NCBI GenBank assembly: GCA_933228675.1
Contig: OW121741.1
Location: 57,785,709 to 57,849,708, forward strand
From: Stomorhina lunata
Taxonomy: Eukaryota; Arthropoda; Insecta; Diptera; Rhiniidae
Length of the DNA: 64,000 nucleotides
Direction of reading: 5' to 3'
Part shown: positions 34,566 through 46,335 of the stretch, one piece after another
Layout: each line of letters opens with the position of its first letter
How positions within the stretch are numbered: the stretch's first letter is position 1
The notes under the pieces: model-generated
What the model was told of the DNA's origin: nothing
Databases searched by the model: none
The model's input: only the letters and a program-made list of their open reading frames with translations
Program-made: the position numbers and the translations under genes

Positions 34566-37251
34566 CACAGCACAACAAAATAAAAAAAAAATTTCATGTG
34601 CTCTTAAAACCACTATACAATTTTGATGTATCATGACTACATTTGTACAAAAATGGTAAAATGTTTAAATTCTATGGCAAGATTTAAAAAATTTTTTTTT
34701 TTTTAAATGGAAATTTTTTTTAGACGTTTCTTCAAATAATTAATGATAACTCAAAAACTACTAGTCCGATATTATTAAAATAAAATTAGAAAAATTAAGA
34801 TTTACATAGCCTTTAATTCGTCTATATATCGCGTTTCAATCGGATTAATAGTATCGGAGTTATAATAAAAAATTTAAGAAAAAAATTTATTTTTTACGTA
34901 AAAATGGAAAAAATTTTCGTTTTAAAAAAATCATAAAAAATCGAAAACGGCAAAAAACTTCCAGATTTATTATTTTATCGCATAGCGACATATAATAGCA
35001 ACAAAATTAGATATCGACCATAAAAATCGGTTGATTTTTTCGAATTTATTCACAATTTAGTTAATTCGCTCATTTTCACAAAATTTTAGTTTTTTGCTTG
35101 ATATACGCATTATAGCGGGTTTTCAAATATATGAAAAAATAAATTTTCCAATTTCAAGGGGTGCATGTCGGATTATTGTGAGATTTGGTGAGAAACTTCC
35201 ACCCACAAAATTTTAGTCGAATTGGACAATGTTAACACGTAGCGCATAGGCCTTAAATCTGAAAAATAGCTTTTAAATCAAAAAAATTGACAAATTTTCA
35301 GTTTTTGCAAAATTAAAGCTATTTATTTTCCCTTTTGCAAAAAAGTGGATTCTAGTTCTTAGTGCAAAGGCAATGGTTTTTCCAATAAGCTACATGCCTT
35401 TAAAATCGGTTAAAGAGTTTTCGAGTTATTACAATTTTCACTGGCCATTACATGTCATTGAGGACTTGCCAAGACAATTTACAAACACATTTTACTTAGT
35501 TTAAATTTTTTTATTTTTTAACTTACAATATACATGTCAACAATAAAATATAAAATTTCGCTAAAATTGACGGATACCTTCCTATTACACAACGCAACAA
35601 AATAAAAAAATTCGATGCTTTTGAAACCACTATACAATATCCAGGTACTGCCAAAGTATTTTGGATGAATGAGAAATGTATGGCAAAATAAGTACGCGAA
35701 ATACTGTTTTGGGCACGTATTTCTGTGGGACACGTGTTACTGTAGAAATACAGTATTGAAGGCTGAGAGCAGGAATATTTGACGGCCCACAAATTCGCAA
35801 ATTGGTCAAAGATACCGATTTTCTCAGTTCAATGTTAGAAATTGAGCAAAATGCATGGGATTCGTTTGTATAGGTTATTCAACATTTCTTAGGAAATAAC
35901 AAGGATGATGGTTATGTTGCACACGTTGAAGAGATGTTAACTCACTTCCAGAATCTTGGATGCAACATGATCATCAAGTTACATTTCCTTGACAGTCACT
36001 TAGATAGTTTTCCTGAAAATCTAGGAGACTTAAGTGAGGAACAGGGTGAACGATTTCACCAAGATATTCGGACAATGGAGGAAAGATACCAGGGTCGCTG
36101 GGATGCACACATGATGGCAGATTTTTGCCAGAGTATTCAGAGCAACACTTCGTTATTCAATAATAGAAAATGTCATAAAAGAAAATTCCAAAGTTTGTAG
36201 TTTATAATATTTATTTATTTCCTTATTTTATAAGTTGTTATAAATTTAAATAATAAAATATAAAATAATAAAATACATAAATAAAACAATGAAATGCATT
36301 TTCGATCTATTCCATCGATTTGACTTAGTCACATTTTTTGGTCAATTGCCTTCGGCAAGTCCTCAAGGATATGTAATGGCCAGTGCAAATTGTAGTAACT
36401 CAAAAACTGTTTAACCGATTTTAAAGATATGTAGCTTATTGGAAATCTCATTGTGTTTGCCCTAAGGACCAGGATCCACTTTTTTGCAAAAGGAGTAACA
36501 AATAGCTTTAATTTTGCAAAAACTGAAAATTTGACAATTTTTTTCGATTTAAACGCTATTTTTCAGATTTGGGGCCTATGCGCTACGTGTTAACGTTGTC
36601 CAATTCGATTAAAATTTTGTGGGTGGAAGTTTCTCACCAAATCTCACAATAATCCGACATGCACCCCTTGAAATTGGAAAATTTATTTTTTCATATATTT
36701 GAAAACCCGCTATAATGCGTATATCAAGCAAAAAACTAAAATTTTGTGAAAATGAGCGGATTCACTAAATTGTGAATAAATTCGAAAAAAATCAATCGAT
36801 TTTCATGGTCGATATCTCATTTTGTTGCTTTTATATGTCACTATGCGATAAAATAATAAATCTGGAAGTTTTTTTGCCGTTTTCGATTTTTCATGATTTT
36901 TTTAAAACGAAATTTTTTGCCATTTTTACGTAAAAAATATATTTTTTCTTAAGTTTTTTATTATAACTCCGATACTATTAATCCGATTGAAACGCGATAT
37001 ATAGACGAATTAAAGACTATGTAAATCTTAATTTTTCTGATTTTATTTTAATAATATCGGACTAGTAGTTTTTAAGTTATCATTAATTATTTGAAGAAAC
37101 GTCTAAAAAAAATTGCAATTTAAAAAAAAAAATTAAAAAAAAAAAATCTTGCCATAGAATTTAAAAATTTTACCATTTTTATACTAAGGTAGCCATGATA
37201 CATCAAATGTATATAGTGGTTACTGGAGCACATTTTTGCTGTTGACCTGTG
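34566..37251 (+). mobile_element. CMC/Chapaev-like transposon with ~910-bp inverted arms (element B)
   Basis: 2,686-bp element. The left end reads CACAGCACAACAAAAT and the right end, reversed, CACAGGTCAACAGCAAAAAT. Both flanks show the 3-bp duplication TAA (34563-34565, 37252-37254), the same as element A. The arms are 34566-35482 and 36343-37251, reverse complements along most of their length. The centre holds a short 3' remnant of the same transposase family on the plus strand. A second terminus-like sequence (CACAACGCAACAAAAT) appears inside at about 35588, suggesting a partial nested copy. Confidence 0.8.
35772..36200 (+). pseudogene. CMC-type transposase, C-terminal remnant (element B)
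   Basis: Frame 0 from 35772 reads GIFDGPQIRKLVKD, then an in-frame TAG at 35871, then HFLGNNKDDGYVAHVEEML, the HX4H motif HFLDSH, and the Glu motif SEEQGERFHQDI, ending FCQSIQSNTS and a Lys-rich tail at 36200. This is the last third of the transposase: both catalytic Asp residues and CX2C are absent. It is closer to the widespread arthropod version of the family than copies C and D are. Likely a MITE-like derivative carrying a dead gene end. Confidence 0.8.
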
Positions 37252-37254
37252 TAA

Positions 37255-37899
37255 TAGATACAATTTTTAATTGCTCTCTTCGTGAATGGCAGGCCTTTAT
37301 TTGCACCCATCTCGAACTTTTATACATTTTTTAAAATAATAGGTTTTTTAAAAGTTCATACAAATCCATTTGGGTATCAAGTTTCAGTAGGGGCTCAAAG
37401 TCTGCTTAGTTTTATACAATTAAATGCAAAAGACCCCATTAAAAGTAATTGGAGTGATATTAATAACGTCAAGTAGAGAAGGGCTCTCAGTGTGTAGCGT
37501 CCGTCATAGAAATAAAGGTATTTTAATTTGACTAGTGCAATTTTTCTTTTTTCTCCAGTTGAACTTGGTTCGTAAAGAGAACTTATAGTATGCTTAAAAT
37601 TAGGCTAAAAATATATAAATGTTTATATAGCATTTAACAGAATGATATGTATCGGAAAGTGTGTAGCGTCCGTCTCAGTATATATTTTTTACAAAATAAT
37701 ATTTATTCAATACAAAATTTACGAACACGAATCCTTAAAAAATATGAAATATGAAATTTTTCCTAATAAAAAGCATTCAAGTAAAAACTGCATCATCCGT
37801 CACGTAGCGTCCGCCACGTGAAAAATACATTTCAGAAAGAAAACCATACTCATGATGGACTAGCCTTCATTAATTATGTATCATATTATAGACAATCGC
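37255..37899. other. Spacer with repeated GTAGCGTCCG motif
   Basis: No gene recognised. The frame at 37282-37476 has no family resemblance I can name. A motif TGTGTAGCGTCCGTC occurs at 37491-37505 and 37660-37674, with a variant ACGTAGCGTCCGCCA near 37802. GC-rich words of this kind stand out in such AT-rich DNA. Confidence 0.4.
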
Positions 37900-38440
37900 C
37901 CAAGTTTTTTGCAATTTTTTAGGTGTTTAAGGACCGATTTTAATGAAATTTAATAGTTTGTATTGAGGGAGTACGTCCTAAAACCTGATATATAATTTAT
38001 GTCGGTGTGTTTCCGAGGAGCTTTACAAATCTGACTTCAGCAGACGGATATACATTATACTCATATATCTTGAATCAGTGGTCTTTCTTTTGAACATTGT
38101 AAAGAATATATATTTATGTAAGATAGGGCTGTATAATTCAATATCAGATTTTAGGAAATCTTCCTACTCAGAATTTTATTATCGGTCCACAAACATCTGG
38201 AATATCTCCAAAACTCTACAATCAATGAAAATTTCCTAAAAATATAGTTTTTGGCAATTTGCAGAACAGTGAGTCTGATGTTTTAGTGATATCTCCTGTG
38301 TTTATTTTAATTCTAAGACATGATATATAATTTCATGTCAGTATTTCCTCCAGAAGCCTCACAAACTGCATATGACATAAATTTGTGGTCTGACATTCAA
38401 ACATTGTGGAACCATTGTATCATACATGTATTAAAATATA
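37900..38440 (+). repeat. DINE-like fragments
   Basis: Two partial copies of the family's 3' half: GGACCGATTTTAATGAAATT with ACCTGATATATAATTTATG at 37930-38000, and a further set of boxes (ATCAGATTTTAGGAAATC at 38143, then GATATCTCCTGTGTTTA) to about 38370. Confidence 0.6.
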
Positions 38441-38454
38441 ATATTTTAAATTGT

Positions 38455-39165
38455 TCAGAACTTACATTAAATACTTAGTACAGTTCTGATATAACTCATT
38501 ATAATATCGCCAAGAGATCAGAACCAAGATAACATTTTTTACAAAAAATACGATGGAACTTTTGTGAATTGTTGCATATCGATGAGGATTATGTTTCTAG
38601 GATTTACACAGAAAATAATTTACTCAAATTGACAGCCTAAAATCTTGTTAAAAATTTGTTTTGCACATACATCTAAACCTAATATTTTTAAAAGGAATGT
38701 GTTCGTAGAATATATGCTCGTAACTGTCTACTCTGAAATGGTTCGATAAAAGATAACTTTCAAATACTATTCAGGAAGAACCCTTCAAAATCGGTCTAGT
38801 TACTTAAAAGATGGATTTGGTTAACTACTGACTTTCTAATATAGTTCTGATATGTGCACATTGAAAATGCATGTATGAAATATAGTTTGGATACTAAGGC
38901 TAGAATAATACTTCTCAAATGTTATCGTTTAAGTATACATCTTAATAAGTCCATTAACTCTAAAATTATAATTACTTATCCGATATAGATATTTTACATT
39001 AGTAACCATAAGCTTTTCTAGTATAGGTCTGATATCCATTCAAATGTTTTATATCTCACTAATTCCGTATACCCTAACATTGACAAAACAATCACTCCCA
39101 AATATTATTGCCAAAAGTTAGATCTAGATCGGTTTTAGATAACTAAACACGGTCTTATGCAAAAA
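38455..39165 (-). repeat. Interspersed repeat family F2, inverted copy
   Basis: Reverse complement of 33750-34440 with scattered differences. Landmark words are GGATACTAAGGCTAGAATAA (38889) and CAATCACTCCCAAATATTA (39089). The 39166-39640 stretch beyond it is AT-rich and shows nothing recognisable. Confidence 0.75.
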
Positions 39166-39639
39166 AATTTAACAACGATTGGTAAACTAAAGTTAAGCAA
39201 AATTCCTTAAAGTATTATCCTAAAACGATTGTTAGCTTAACAAACCGATGTTAATCTTTTGTTAACATCAAATAATTTAAAGTAGCTGTCTACATAATTT
39301 AAAGCTACGTTAAATATTTTATTGTTTTGACAAATAATATTTTGTGAAAACTTTTAAAGAAAATATTTAAGTTTTCAGACTTTTCTGATAAAAAATAACA
39401 TTTTTGCTAAATTAAGTTATCATATTTTTTCTAATTTGCTATTTTTTTTTATCATATAAAAGGTTTCGTGGGTGGGGAATTTATGAAATATAATTTCCAT
39501 GATATTTCATACTCTATTTTACATATTTCATACTAAAATCAAACTTCAAAGAAATTGATAATACAAATTCTAATTTTTAACAAAAAATTCGTGTTTTCAA
39601 AACATGTATTCCATATTTATATTTTCTAATTAAAAGAAA

Positions 39640-39960
39640 ACTAAAAATCAGAAAACGGTAGCGGTACTAGAAAGTTCATAAGTATTCAATTTTATCTTAA
39701 CGTAGTAAGCCGTTCAGTCCCTTTTCAATAATATTTGGTAAATATTATTCCATCTTTATGTATGATAAAATTCATTAATTATGTATTATGGATGTAAAAG
39801 AAGTACTTGGTTAGTTATCTAAAACTCTAAAGTTAGCGGACCGATTTGGATCAAACTTTTGCCAACAATATTTGGGAGTGATTGTTTTGTCCATCTATAG
39901 AAGCCCTAGAGCCTAAGGGAATACCTATATTAGAAAATCTTAAGGTTACTAACGTATTAC
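39640..39960 (+). repeat. Interspersed repeat family F2, partial direct copy
   Basis: Matches 33560-33850 directly (TAAGCCGTTCAGTCCCTTTT at 39708, AACTCTAAAGTTAGCGGACC near 39823). The short frame at 39882-40082 starts with TTG in this repeat and runs into poly-A. It is not a credible gene. 39961-40631 beyond it holds no recognised feature. Confidence 0.7.
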
Positions 39961-40631
39961 ACGGTGCAACAGCCATTTGCACACAAGATGTTTTGGATGT
40001 TTTAGTGTTGTTAGATCTTACAGAAAAAAATGTTAAAATAGTAAATAAAAGAAACAACAAAAAAAAAAAACAAAATTTATAAATTTAATAAAAATTGAAA
40101 ATTGTGTTAAAATGTAAATGCTGCAACTGCTGTTTGCGCCCATGAAAAAATTCATATGCGTGTCGTAGCAATGACCATCTATAATAACGGTATATACTTA
40201 TGTATACTTTTTTATTACCACGCTAGAAATCCTTTTCAAACTCTTGAGGATAATTATTAAAAAAAATCACTAAGGTGTTATGTCATTGATATCAATATGA
40301 AAAAAGGCATGCTGTCGCATAAAAAGCTACATTTCTTAAAATATATAAATATAATGTTTTGTGTAGATATGTTTATATCTTTTTACATAATAAATATTTT
40401 TTCCTATACACAAACATGTAAATTCTATCCTTTTTAAATTAGTAATAATATCCAACCTGTTAACCTAATGAGAAAATAGGCAGGCAAGCAAAGCGTATTT
40501 GTAAGAAATAAAAAATATAAAGAATAAATATCTCTGAATCAAAAACGAAAACACGCGTGGTCAAATCTTATAAGTCAGAATAATGGAGTGTCCAAATAAA
40601 AATAGATTTTGTGTTCTTTTACACCTTTTCA

Positions 40632-42031
40632 CTCATTAATCCGAAATTATATACAAGTTCTTTAACGATATCCCTGTAGTTGTCTGATTTGTTGTTACCT
40701 AAAAAGTTTTTTGTTGTTTCTCCCAAACTAGCCATGCTTTTGCTTCTATAGGTGACAAAAAATTTGGAAACACAGTAGACTTCAATAGCTTATTTAGCTG
40801 GGGGCCATTAAATGTACCTGAATAAAAACTTATAAAGTTAATATTAATAAGATGATAGACTTCGTCACGTATACCTGCATAAATTTTAGCATCGCTCAAT
40901 TTAGGGAAAATGGTTTTTAGGTACTCCATAGCTGCTCCTTTAGGATCTAAGGTACGAACAAAATTTGTAATAAGCCTCAAGTTAATATGTAAGGGAGAAG
41001 TAAGATTTTGGAAGAGGGTACTAAAGGCACTTGCTCAACACTATTTTGACCAATCTCGTTTGTCACAAGAAGGTGCCATTTGTGATCAGTGTAATGTAAA
41101 TTTCGGCTGCGACCTTCCCACATGCACAAAAAACATTGATGCTTAGAAAACCCCTTTTTAAGTCCTGTCATAATTGAAACAATTTTAAGGTCGCAACATA
41201 TAAAGAATAACTTTAATATTGTCATAGTTTTCAACTATATCCGTTCCATAAATTACTGGACTTATTTCCAATATGCAATAATACGCCCTTTATACTTTTT
41301 ATAGAGCCGTCTATAAAAAGACGTCATTCTTCTGCATCATACTTATAACCAATGGTGTCAAAAAGTAGTTTAATATCTACCGCGTAAGTGATTCCTGTGA
41401 TATCATCTACATTAAAACACTCATCAAAATATCGTTTGTTTGACCGCTTACGAGCAGATGTCACGCGAAAATCATCGGATACCAATTTAAATTGCTGCAA
41501 TCATGATGCACGTATTTCAGCACTTCTTTGTGATATGTTAGTATCTCTTACAATATCATCAAAATCCGCTTGGGTGATGAAATGAGGACCATCATTACTA
41601 AGATCGCTTTGAGTGGCTTGAAATTCTGATGCAGCACTAATGCCGCTAGGGTTGCAGAGTGACTTAACATCATTAAAACATAATGCTTAATTTTCTTCAG
41701 AAGGAGCATTTGGTCTTTTTTTTGAACGCGTTATAGCGAGTATAACAGAATCAGTATTATAATATTGAATTTTATCACGAATACTATAGTGAAATATAAC
41801 AGAGTTTTTTTTCGCGTTTGACAAAAGTATCAGGAATCAATCGAATGCTCACTGCGGTGTAACCAAATCGTTGGGTATACATATTTAATTCGATGTCTTT
41901 TATCTTCTCCACCTGAGCTGTAAATTAGGGTGGGTCGTTTTTAGACTTTTGTCTCTGATCGACTTCTAATAGTGAAATTATATGGCCAAATTATGTCAAT
42001 CTGAAGTGTGCAAAACATTATTGATTTATTT
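40632..42031 (-). pseudogene. CMC-type transposase, third copy (copy C)
   Basis: Minus-strand relic closely matching copy D (57720-59194) in inverted orientation. Recognisable blocks in order: an N-terminal stretch around 41900-41560, the second catalytic Asp in CDLKIVSIMTG (~41190), the intact CX2C (CFLCMW, ~41125), a stretch ending ILLLPYIL, then NFVRTLDPKGAA and LSPIEAKAW. A 57-bp intron (40874-40818) interrupts the GTFNGPQ region. Homology with D stops near 40632, so HX4H and the Glu are lost. Several stops and frameshifts. Its 5' side abuts the large palindromic element at 42032. Confidence 0.75.
40818..40874 (-). other. Intron in copy C transposase
   Basis: On the minus strand: TATGCAG then GTATACGTGACG ... 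TTTATTCAG then GTACATTTAATG. Removing it gives Y-A-G-T-F-N-G-P-Q, matching the uninterrupted family sequence. Same position as the 47-bp intron of copy D, about 10 bases longer. Confidence 0.7.
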
Positions 42032-43241
42032 TTAGGATACGAGCCCCGCAAGGGGCCCAAAGTTTTTGAGCCCATTTGTATGGGAAAAACTGAGAGTATT
42101 TGCATTTGTTTTTGCTATATTTCGTCCATTTACAATTTATTTTAAAGAGAAAAGATAATGGAATCTAAAAGTGAACTAATGCAGCTTTAATTGAAGTCAT
42201 CAATATTTGAAATCCATAAAAAAGTTTTGAAGTTATTGCGATTTTCCCCCAAAAATTCGTGTCTTGACAATACGCCTAAGGATACACCGCTAGAAAAAAC
42301 TACTTTGGACAAAAGCTCGCAAACTAATTTATCATTTTAATTTATCATTTATCATTTTAAGACTTGTAAGTACTTTATAGTTTAACTTTATTAAAATATA
42401 ACAATATTTATTTAGTTTTATTCATAATCGAAAATGGGTAATTTTTCAAAACGCATTTTTTAATTTTTTTTTAAATTTTGTTAAACAAATATTAAAAATT
42501 TGAATTTCGAAAATGGGTAATTTTTCAAAACGCATTTTTTAATTTTTTTAAAATTTTGTTAAACAAATATTAAAAATTTGAATTTCTCTCGTTGGTGTGT
42601 TAAAATAGATAAAAAAGACAATAAAAAATTTATGTCGATATCTCAAACCATTTTCCCGTACCTTGTGTTCGAATTCGACGAATTTCTCAAAAAAGTAATT
42701 TTTTGCTCATTTATATTCATCTTATTTATATTCAGTTTTAATCATGAAATAAAATTATCCATACTATGGAAAATATAAAAAGATTCTTTGTTTTTAAAAT
42801 TGGGTAAACTTAACCCTTTTTTTCCGGAGTCAAAGATGAAAAATTTGAGCTTTTGTACTTCTTTTTATTTTTGAAATACGTAATATTAATAATTTATTAC
42901 TGAATTTTAATAAATATACTTAAAAGTAATTATTTTAAACTAAGACAAAGTCTTTTTTTTTAATATATTATATATTTATATGGGGTCAAAAATGGCCCAA
43001 GTTTTTTTTGGCACTTTTTTCAGCAAATTTTGATTAAAAACCATTAATGTTATTATTTTGATTAAATTTTCATTAAAATGTTATTATTTGACACCAAGAT
43101 TCATTTTTTATACCCTTCACCAATAGGTGAAAGGGTATTATAAGTTTGTGCATCCGTTTGTAATTTTTTTATTAGTGATCGTAGACCCCATAAAAATTAT
43201 ACCGATCTACTCAGAATCGGGAGGAGAATCGATTAAGCGAT

Positions 43242-43282
43242 GTCCGTCTGTCTGTCTGTCTGTCTGTCCGTCTGTCTATCTG
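43242..43282 (+). repeat. GTCY microsatellite
   Basis: Run of GTCC/GTCT tetranucleotides beginning TGTCCGTCTGTCTGTC in DINE copy 4. GTCY runs are described for dipteran mini-me/INE-1 elements. Confidence 0.85.
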
Positions 43283-44021
43283 TATATCTGTTGAAATCAA
43301 GTTTGTGAAGCCCCTGGAGGATGGACCTACATAAATTATACATCAGATTTTAGGAAATTCTCCCGCAATGACCGCTATTATTTCATCTAAATCGGTTTAT
43401 AAACACCTGAAATATCGAAAAAATACCAAAAATTAGACGAAAATTTTAAAATTTTTGATTGAAAAACACTTTTAAATAACGAGAGAAAAAATATACTACA
43501 ACATGAGTATATTTTTGTGATAGTATATTATATATCAAACCACTCTGTGAAATTTTATCAAGATCGGTCCATAAACAACTGAGATATCGCCAAAACACTA
43601 AATATGATGAAACGCAAATTGCCCAAAGTACGCATTAGAGAAAGTTTGTTGAAGAAATGAAATGCAGAAATAGGAAAAACCATCCTCCTGGAGCACGGAC
43701 ATACATACATTTTATATCAGATTTTTGGAAATTCCTCCGCCAAGCACGTTATTAAATTTTTTCAAAAGCGGCCCATCAACAACTGATATATCGCCAAAAC
43801 ACTACTTTTGATGTACAGCAAATTGCCCAAAGTACGTGTCTAAGAAATTTTGTTTTTTGTTTTGTAAGCATTGTTTCAGCGATATCTCAGGTGTTTATGG
43901 ACCGATTGTAATGAAATTTGACAGCGTCCTTTGCGGGAGGATTTTCTAAAATCTGATATATAAACTCCACAAATCTGATTGTGAATACCATTCAGAATCG
44001 GCAGGAGAATTGATTTCGTGA

Positions 44022-44079
44022 CGTCCGTCCGTCAGTCTGTTTGTCCGTCCGTCCATCCGCCTGTCTGTCTGTCTGTCCT
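44022..44079 (+). repeat. GTCY microsatellite, second
   Basis: Imperfect GTCY run (CGTCCGTCCGTCAGTC...CTGTCTGTCTGTCTGTCC) in the same copy. Its counterpart in copy 3 lies at 32140-32190 on the other strand. Confidence 0.85.
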
Positions 44080-45502
44080 TATGCTTTTCGAAGTCAAGTT
44101 TTTGGAGCTCCTGTTTTGTCGATATCTCAGATGTTTATTTTAATGAAATTTAATAGCGTTCTTCGCAGGGGATTACCTAAATTCTGCTGCATTCGGTAAT
44201 TTCGGGTAGATATAATTTAGTGTTTAAGCGATATTTCAGGTGTTTTGATCGACAATGATGAAATTCGGGGTGGAACAATATCCTCAAATTTTGCTTTCTA
44301 ATAAACTACAATATTTTTTACTATTTTCAGTATTTTTAATTTATTTTTTTAATTGCATAGGACTGGAAATAAAAAAGAAGAAAAACAACTGGTTTGTCAA
44401 AATAATTCTGCCGACTAGTGTAGATAATCTTCCTTGCAAGTACAAAAAATGCTGCTAAGTACATGATTTGCATTCAAAACCTACATATGTATCTCACATA
44501 TCAACGAAAATTTAGATTTTTTTTATTGCAATTGGGAGAAATCTGTTCACGTTTGACAATTGCTCCCGTATAACTTCGCCTAAGGCAAGCACTTAGTGGC
44601 TAATAAATGATAAATTATAATAGATACGATGATGACATTTAGTATAAAGACGTTGTTCAATATCGTTATTCAGCGCGATAGCGCCTAAAATAAACTTTCT
44701 AGAGGGATTGAAAATGGTTCGCCCATTTTAGTGAAATCTCCCATATAACCCCGACCGGGAATCACTTTAATGCTGCAAAATTAATCACATTATAACTGCA
44801 CAAAGAACTAAAGCAAAACTTTCCACACATTCATCGTACAGATCGGAAGAACAATACATCCCAAATATTATGGATGAATTATTCATCTTAATTAGTTCCG
44901 ATTAAGCTGATATCCATCCATTTAAAAGCTATATATTTCCCGTATGTATCTAAAACTAAGAGTGTATACCCTATTATTCTAAGGCTTGTATACATTGACA
45001 AAACAATCATTATTAAAGCTTTGATCTATATCGGTTCGCTCACTTCAGAGTTTTACATAACTTATCAAGAACTTTTACTAGTTGGATTATACGTACTATT
45101 GAAAGCATCTTTTCTGCATAGTTTATCTGATCTAACGAACTTTATTAACCCTAATCTTTGGGTCCATTTCCGACTCTTAATTTAAAAGACTCTGCATACA
45201 ATACTAGTATAACCAAGTATTGCTAGGAATTACATTTGGTATGAACAAAAGAAAATTAATATACATATCAACTATATAATTATCAATAAATTCTTACGAT
45301 ATTGAACTTTACTTTTGGAACACCATTGGTGAAGGGTATCCAAGATTCGGCAAAGCCGAATATACCACTCTTCTTGTTTTATTATAAAAAATATTTTAAC
45401 CCTTCAAAGATATGGGAGCAAAAATTAAAAATTTATGGGGACAATATGGTCCCCATAAATTTTTAGGATTAATATTTTTTAATAAATAAACTTATTGTAA
45501 AA

Positions 45503-45705
45503 TGTTTTAATAGAATTTGATGCAGAGTTTATTTAAAATAAATTAAAAGTAAAGTTTTATTTATTAGAAAAAATCTGAAAATTGGCGAGTTTGAAAAGCG
45601 ATTGAATACAAAAAGGACAAAGTAATTTACAGATCGAAGTTGATCATATTTACAACGGCTTTCACATTGCAATAAAGAGTTGCCATTATTAATGCATTTC
45701 CAACA
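45503..45705 (-). repeat. Copia 3' LTR
   Basis: Plus-strand ends TGTTTTAATAG ... TTTCCAACA. It matches 48540-48742 with scattered substitutions (for example GAAAATTGGCGAG here against GAACGTTAGCGAG), so the insertion is not very recent. Confidence 0.9.
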
Positions 45706-45715
45706 CTCCTTCTCA
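45706..45715 (-). other. Copia polypurine tract
   Basis: On the minus strand TGAGAAGGAG directly precedes the LTR start TGTTGGAAATG, the expected place for second-strand priming. Confidence 0.65.
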
Positions 45716-45750
45716 ATGTGAATGTCGTTTTACATTTCAAAAATTATTTT

Positions 45751-46330
45751 CAATTAAAATTCATGAATTCTCTAAAATAATTATGTTTTGTCGTTGCTAA
45801 ATTCTTGGTTAGCAAATTTGCAATCATCTGGTCTGATGGACAATATTTTTGGACGAGATCTTTATACTTCACAACTTCTCGGACATGGTGAAACCGAATA
45901 TCGATATGTTTGTTTGTTTGCAAGGTTTGTTTACGGCGAGATTTATCCTCTCATTCCACTCTTTACCGGATTGCTTCAAACCGTAAATTGCTTTGTGCAA
46001 TTTTAGGACCTTGTTGGGATTTTCACGATCAACAAATTGATCTGGCTGACGAATATAAATTTCATGCTCTTTCATGCTTTCATGATGTCTATTTGATGTA
46101 GATGCATCCCCCATTGTAACGCCATCACCAAGCGGATTGTTGAGTATCTTGCAACCGGTGAGAATGTCTCATTGTAGGCAAGACCGTGGCGTTGGATGCA
46201 ATCTTTTGCTACTAGACGTGCTTTGTAACGCTTTATATTACCATTCTCATGTCTCTACAAAGCAAAAACCCAATTCGAATCAATAACTTTAGCTCCATCG
46301 GGTAAATTCACCAAAGACCAAGTACCATTC
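45751..46330 (-). pseudogene. Copia RT remnant fused to RNase H tail
   Basis: Minus strand. After the WYDSMKSEIAS end of the upstream frame come pieces of the RT N-terminus (around 46320-46120: NGTWSLVNLPDGAKVIDS) with stops. Then EIYIRQPDQFVD and KLHKAIYGLKQSGKEWNERI (46060-45945) of the RT palm. This then joins KHIDIRFHHVREVVKYKDLV and QMIANLLTK (45900-45790), which is the extreme C-terminus of Copia RNase H. The catalytic YxDD box and the RNase H active site lie in the missing segment, so the deletion joins the two sides near 45905-45925. Confidence 0.85.
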
Positions 46331-46335
46331 TTCTC

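Larger units (their letters stand above)
43110..45379 (-). repeat. DINE-1/mini-me-like element (copy 4), complete
   Basis: 2,270-bp full copy in minus orientation. Left end ATACCCTTCACCAATAGGTG, right end ATTCGGCAAAGCCGAATATA then CCACTCTTCTTGTTT. The uninterrupted target survives in the opposite arm of the palindromic element (around 49170-49190: CATTTTTTTATTATAAAA when reversed). Comparison shows insertion in a T run without an evident target duplication, which fits Helentron/DINE-1-type insertion. It carries two GTCY microsatellites. The frame at 44255-44458 is not a gene. Confidence 0.8.

Noticed and set aside
37282..37476. 64-residue open frame in a spacer
   Set aside because: No family resemblance or supporting context; length is expected by chance.
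39882..40082. 66-residue open frame ending in poly-Lys/Asn
   Set aside because: TTG start inside repeat F2, ends in an A run, no recognisable domain.
42578..42778. Hydrophobic 66-residue frame as a membrane protein
   Set aside because: AT-rich T runs give Phe/Ile/Leu by composition; it lies in an arm of the palindromic element and is not kept in the other arm.
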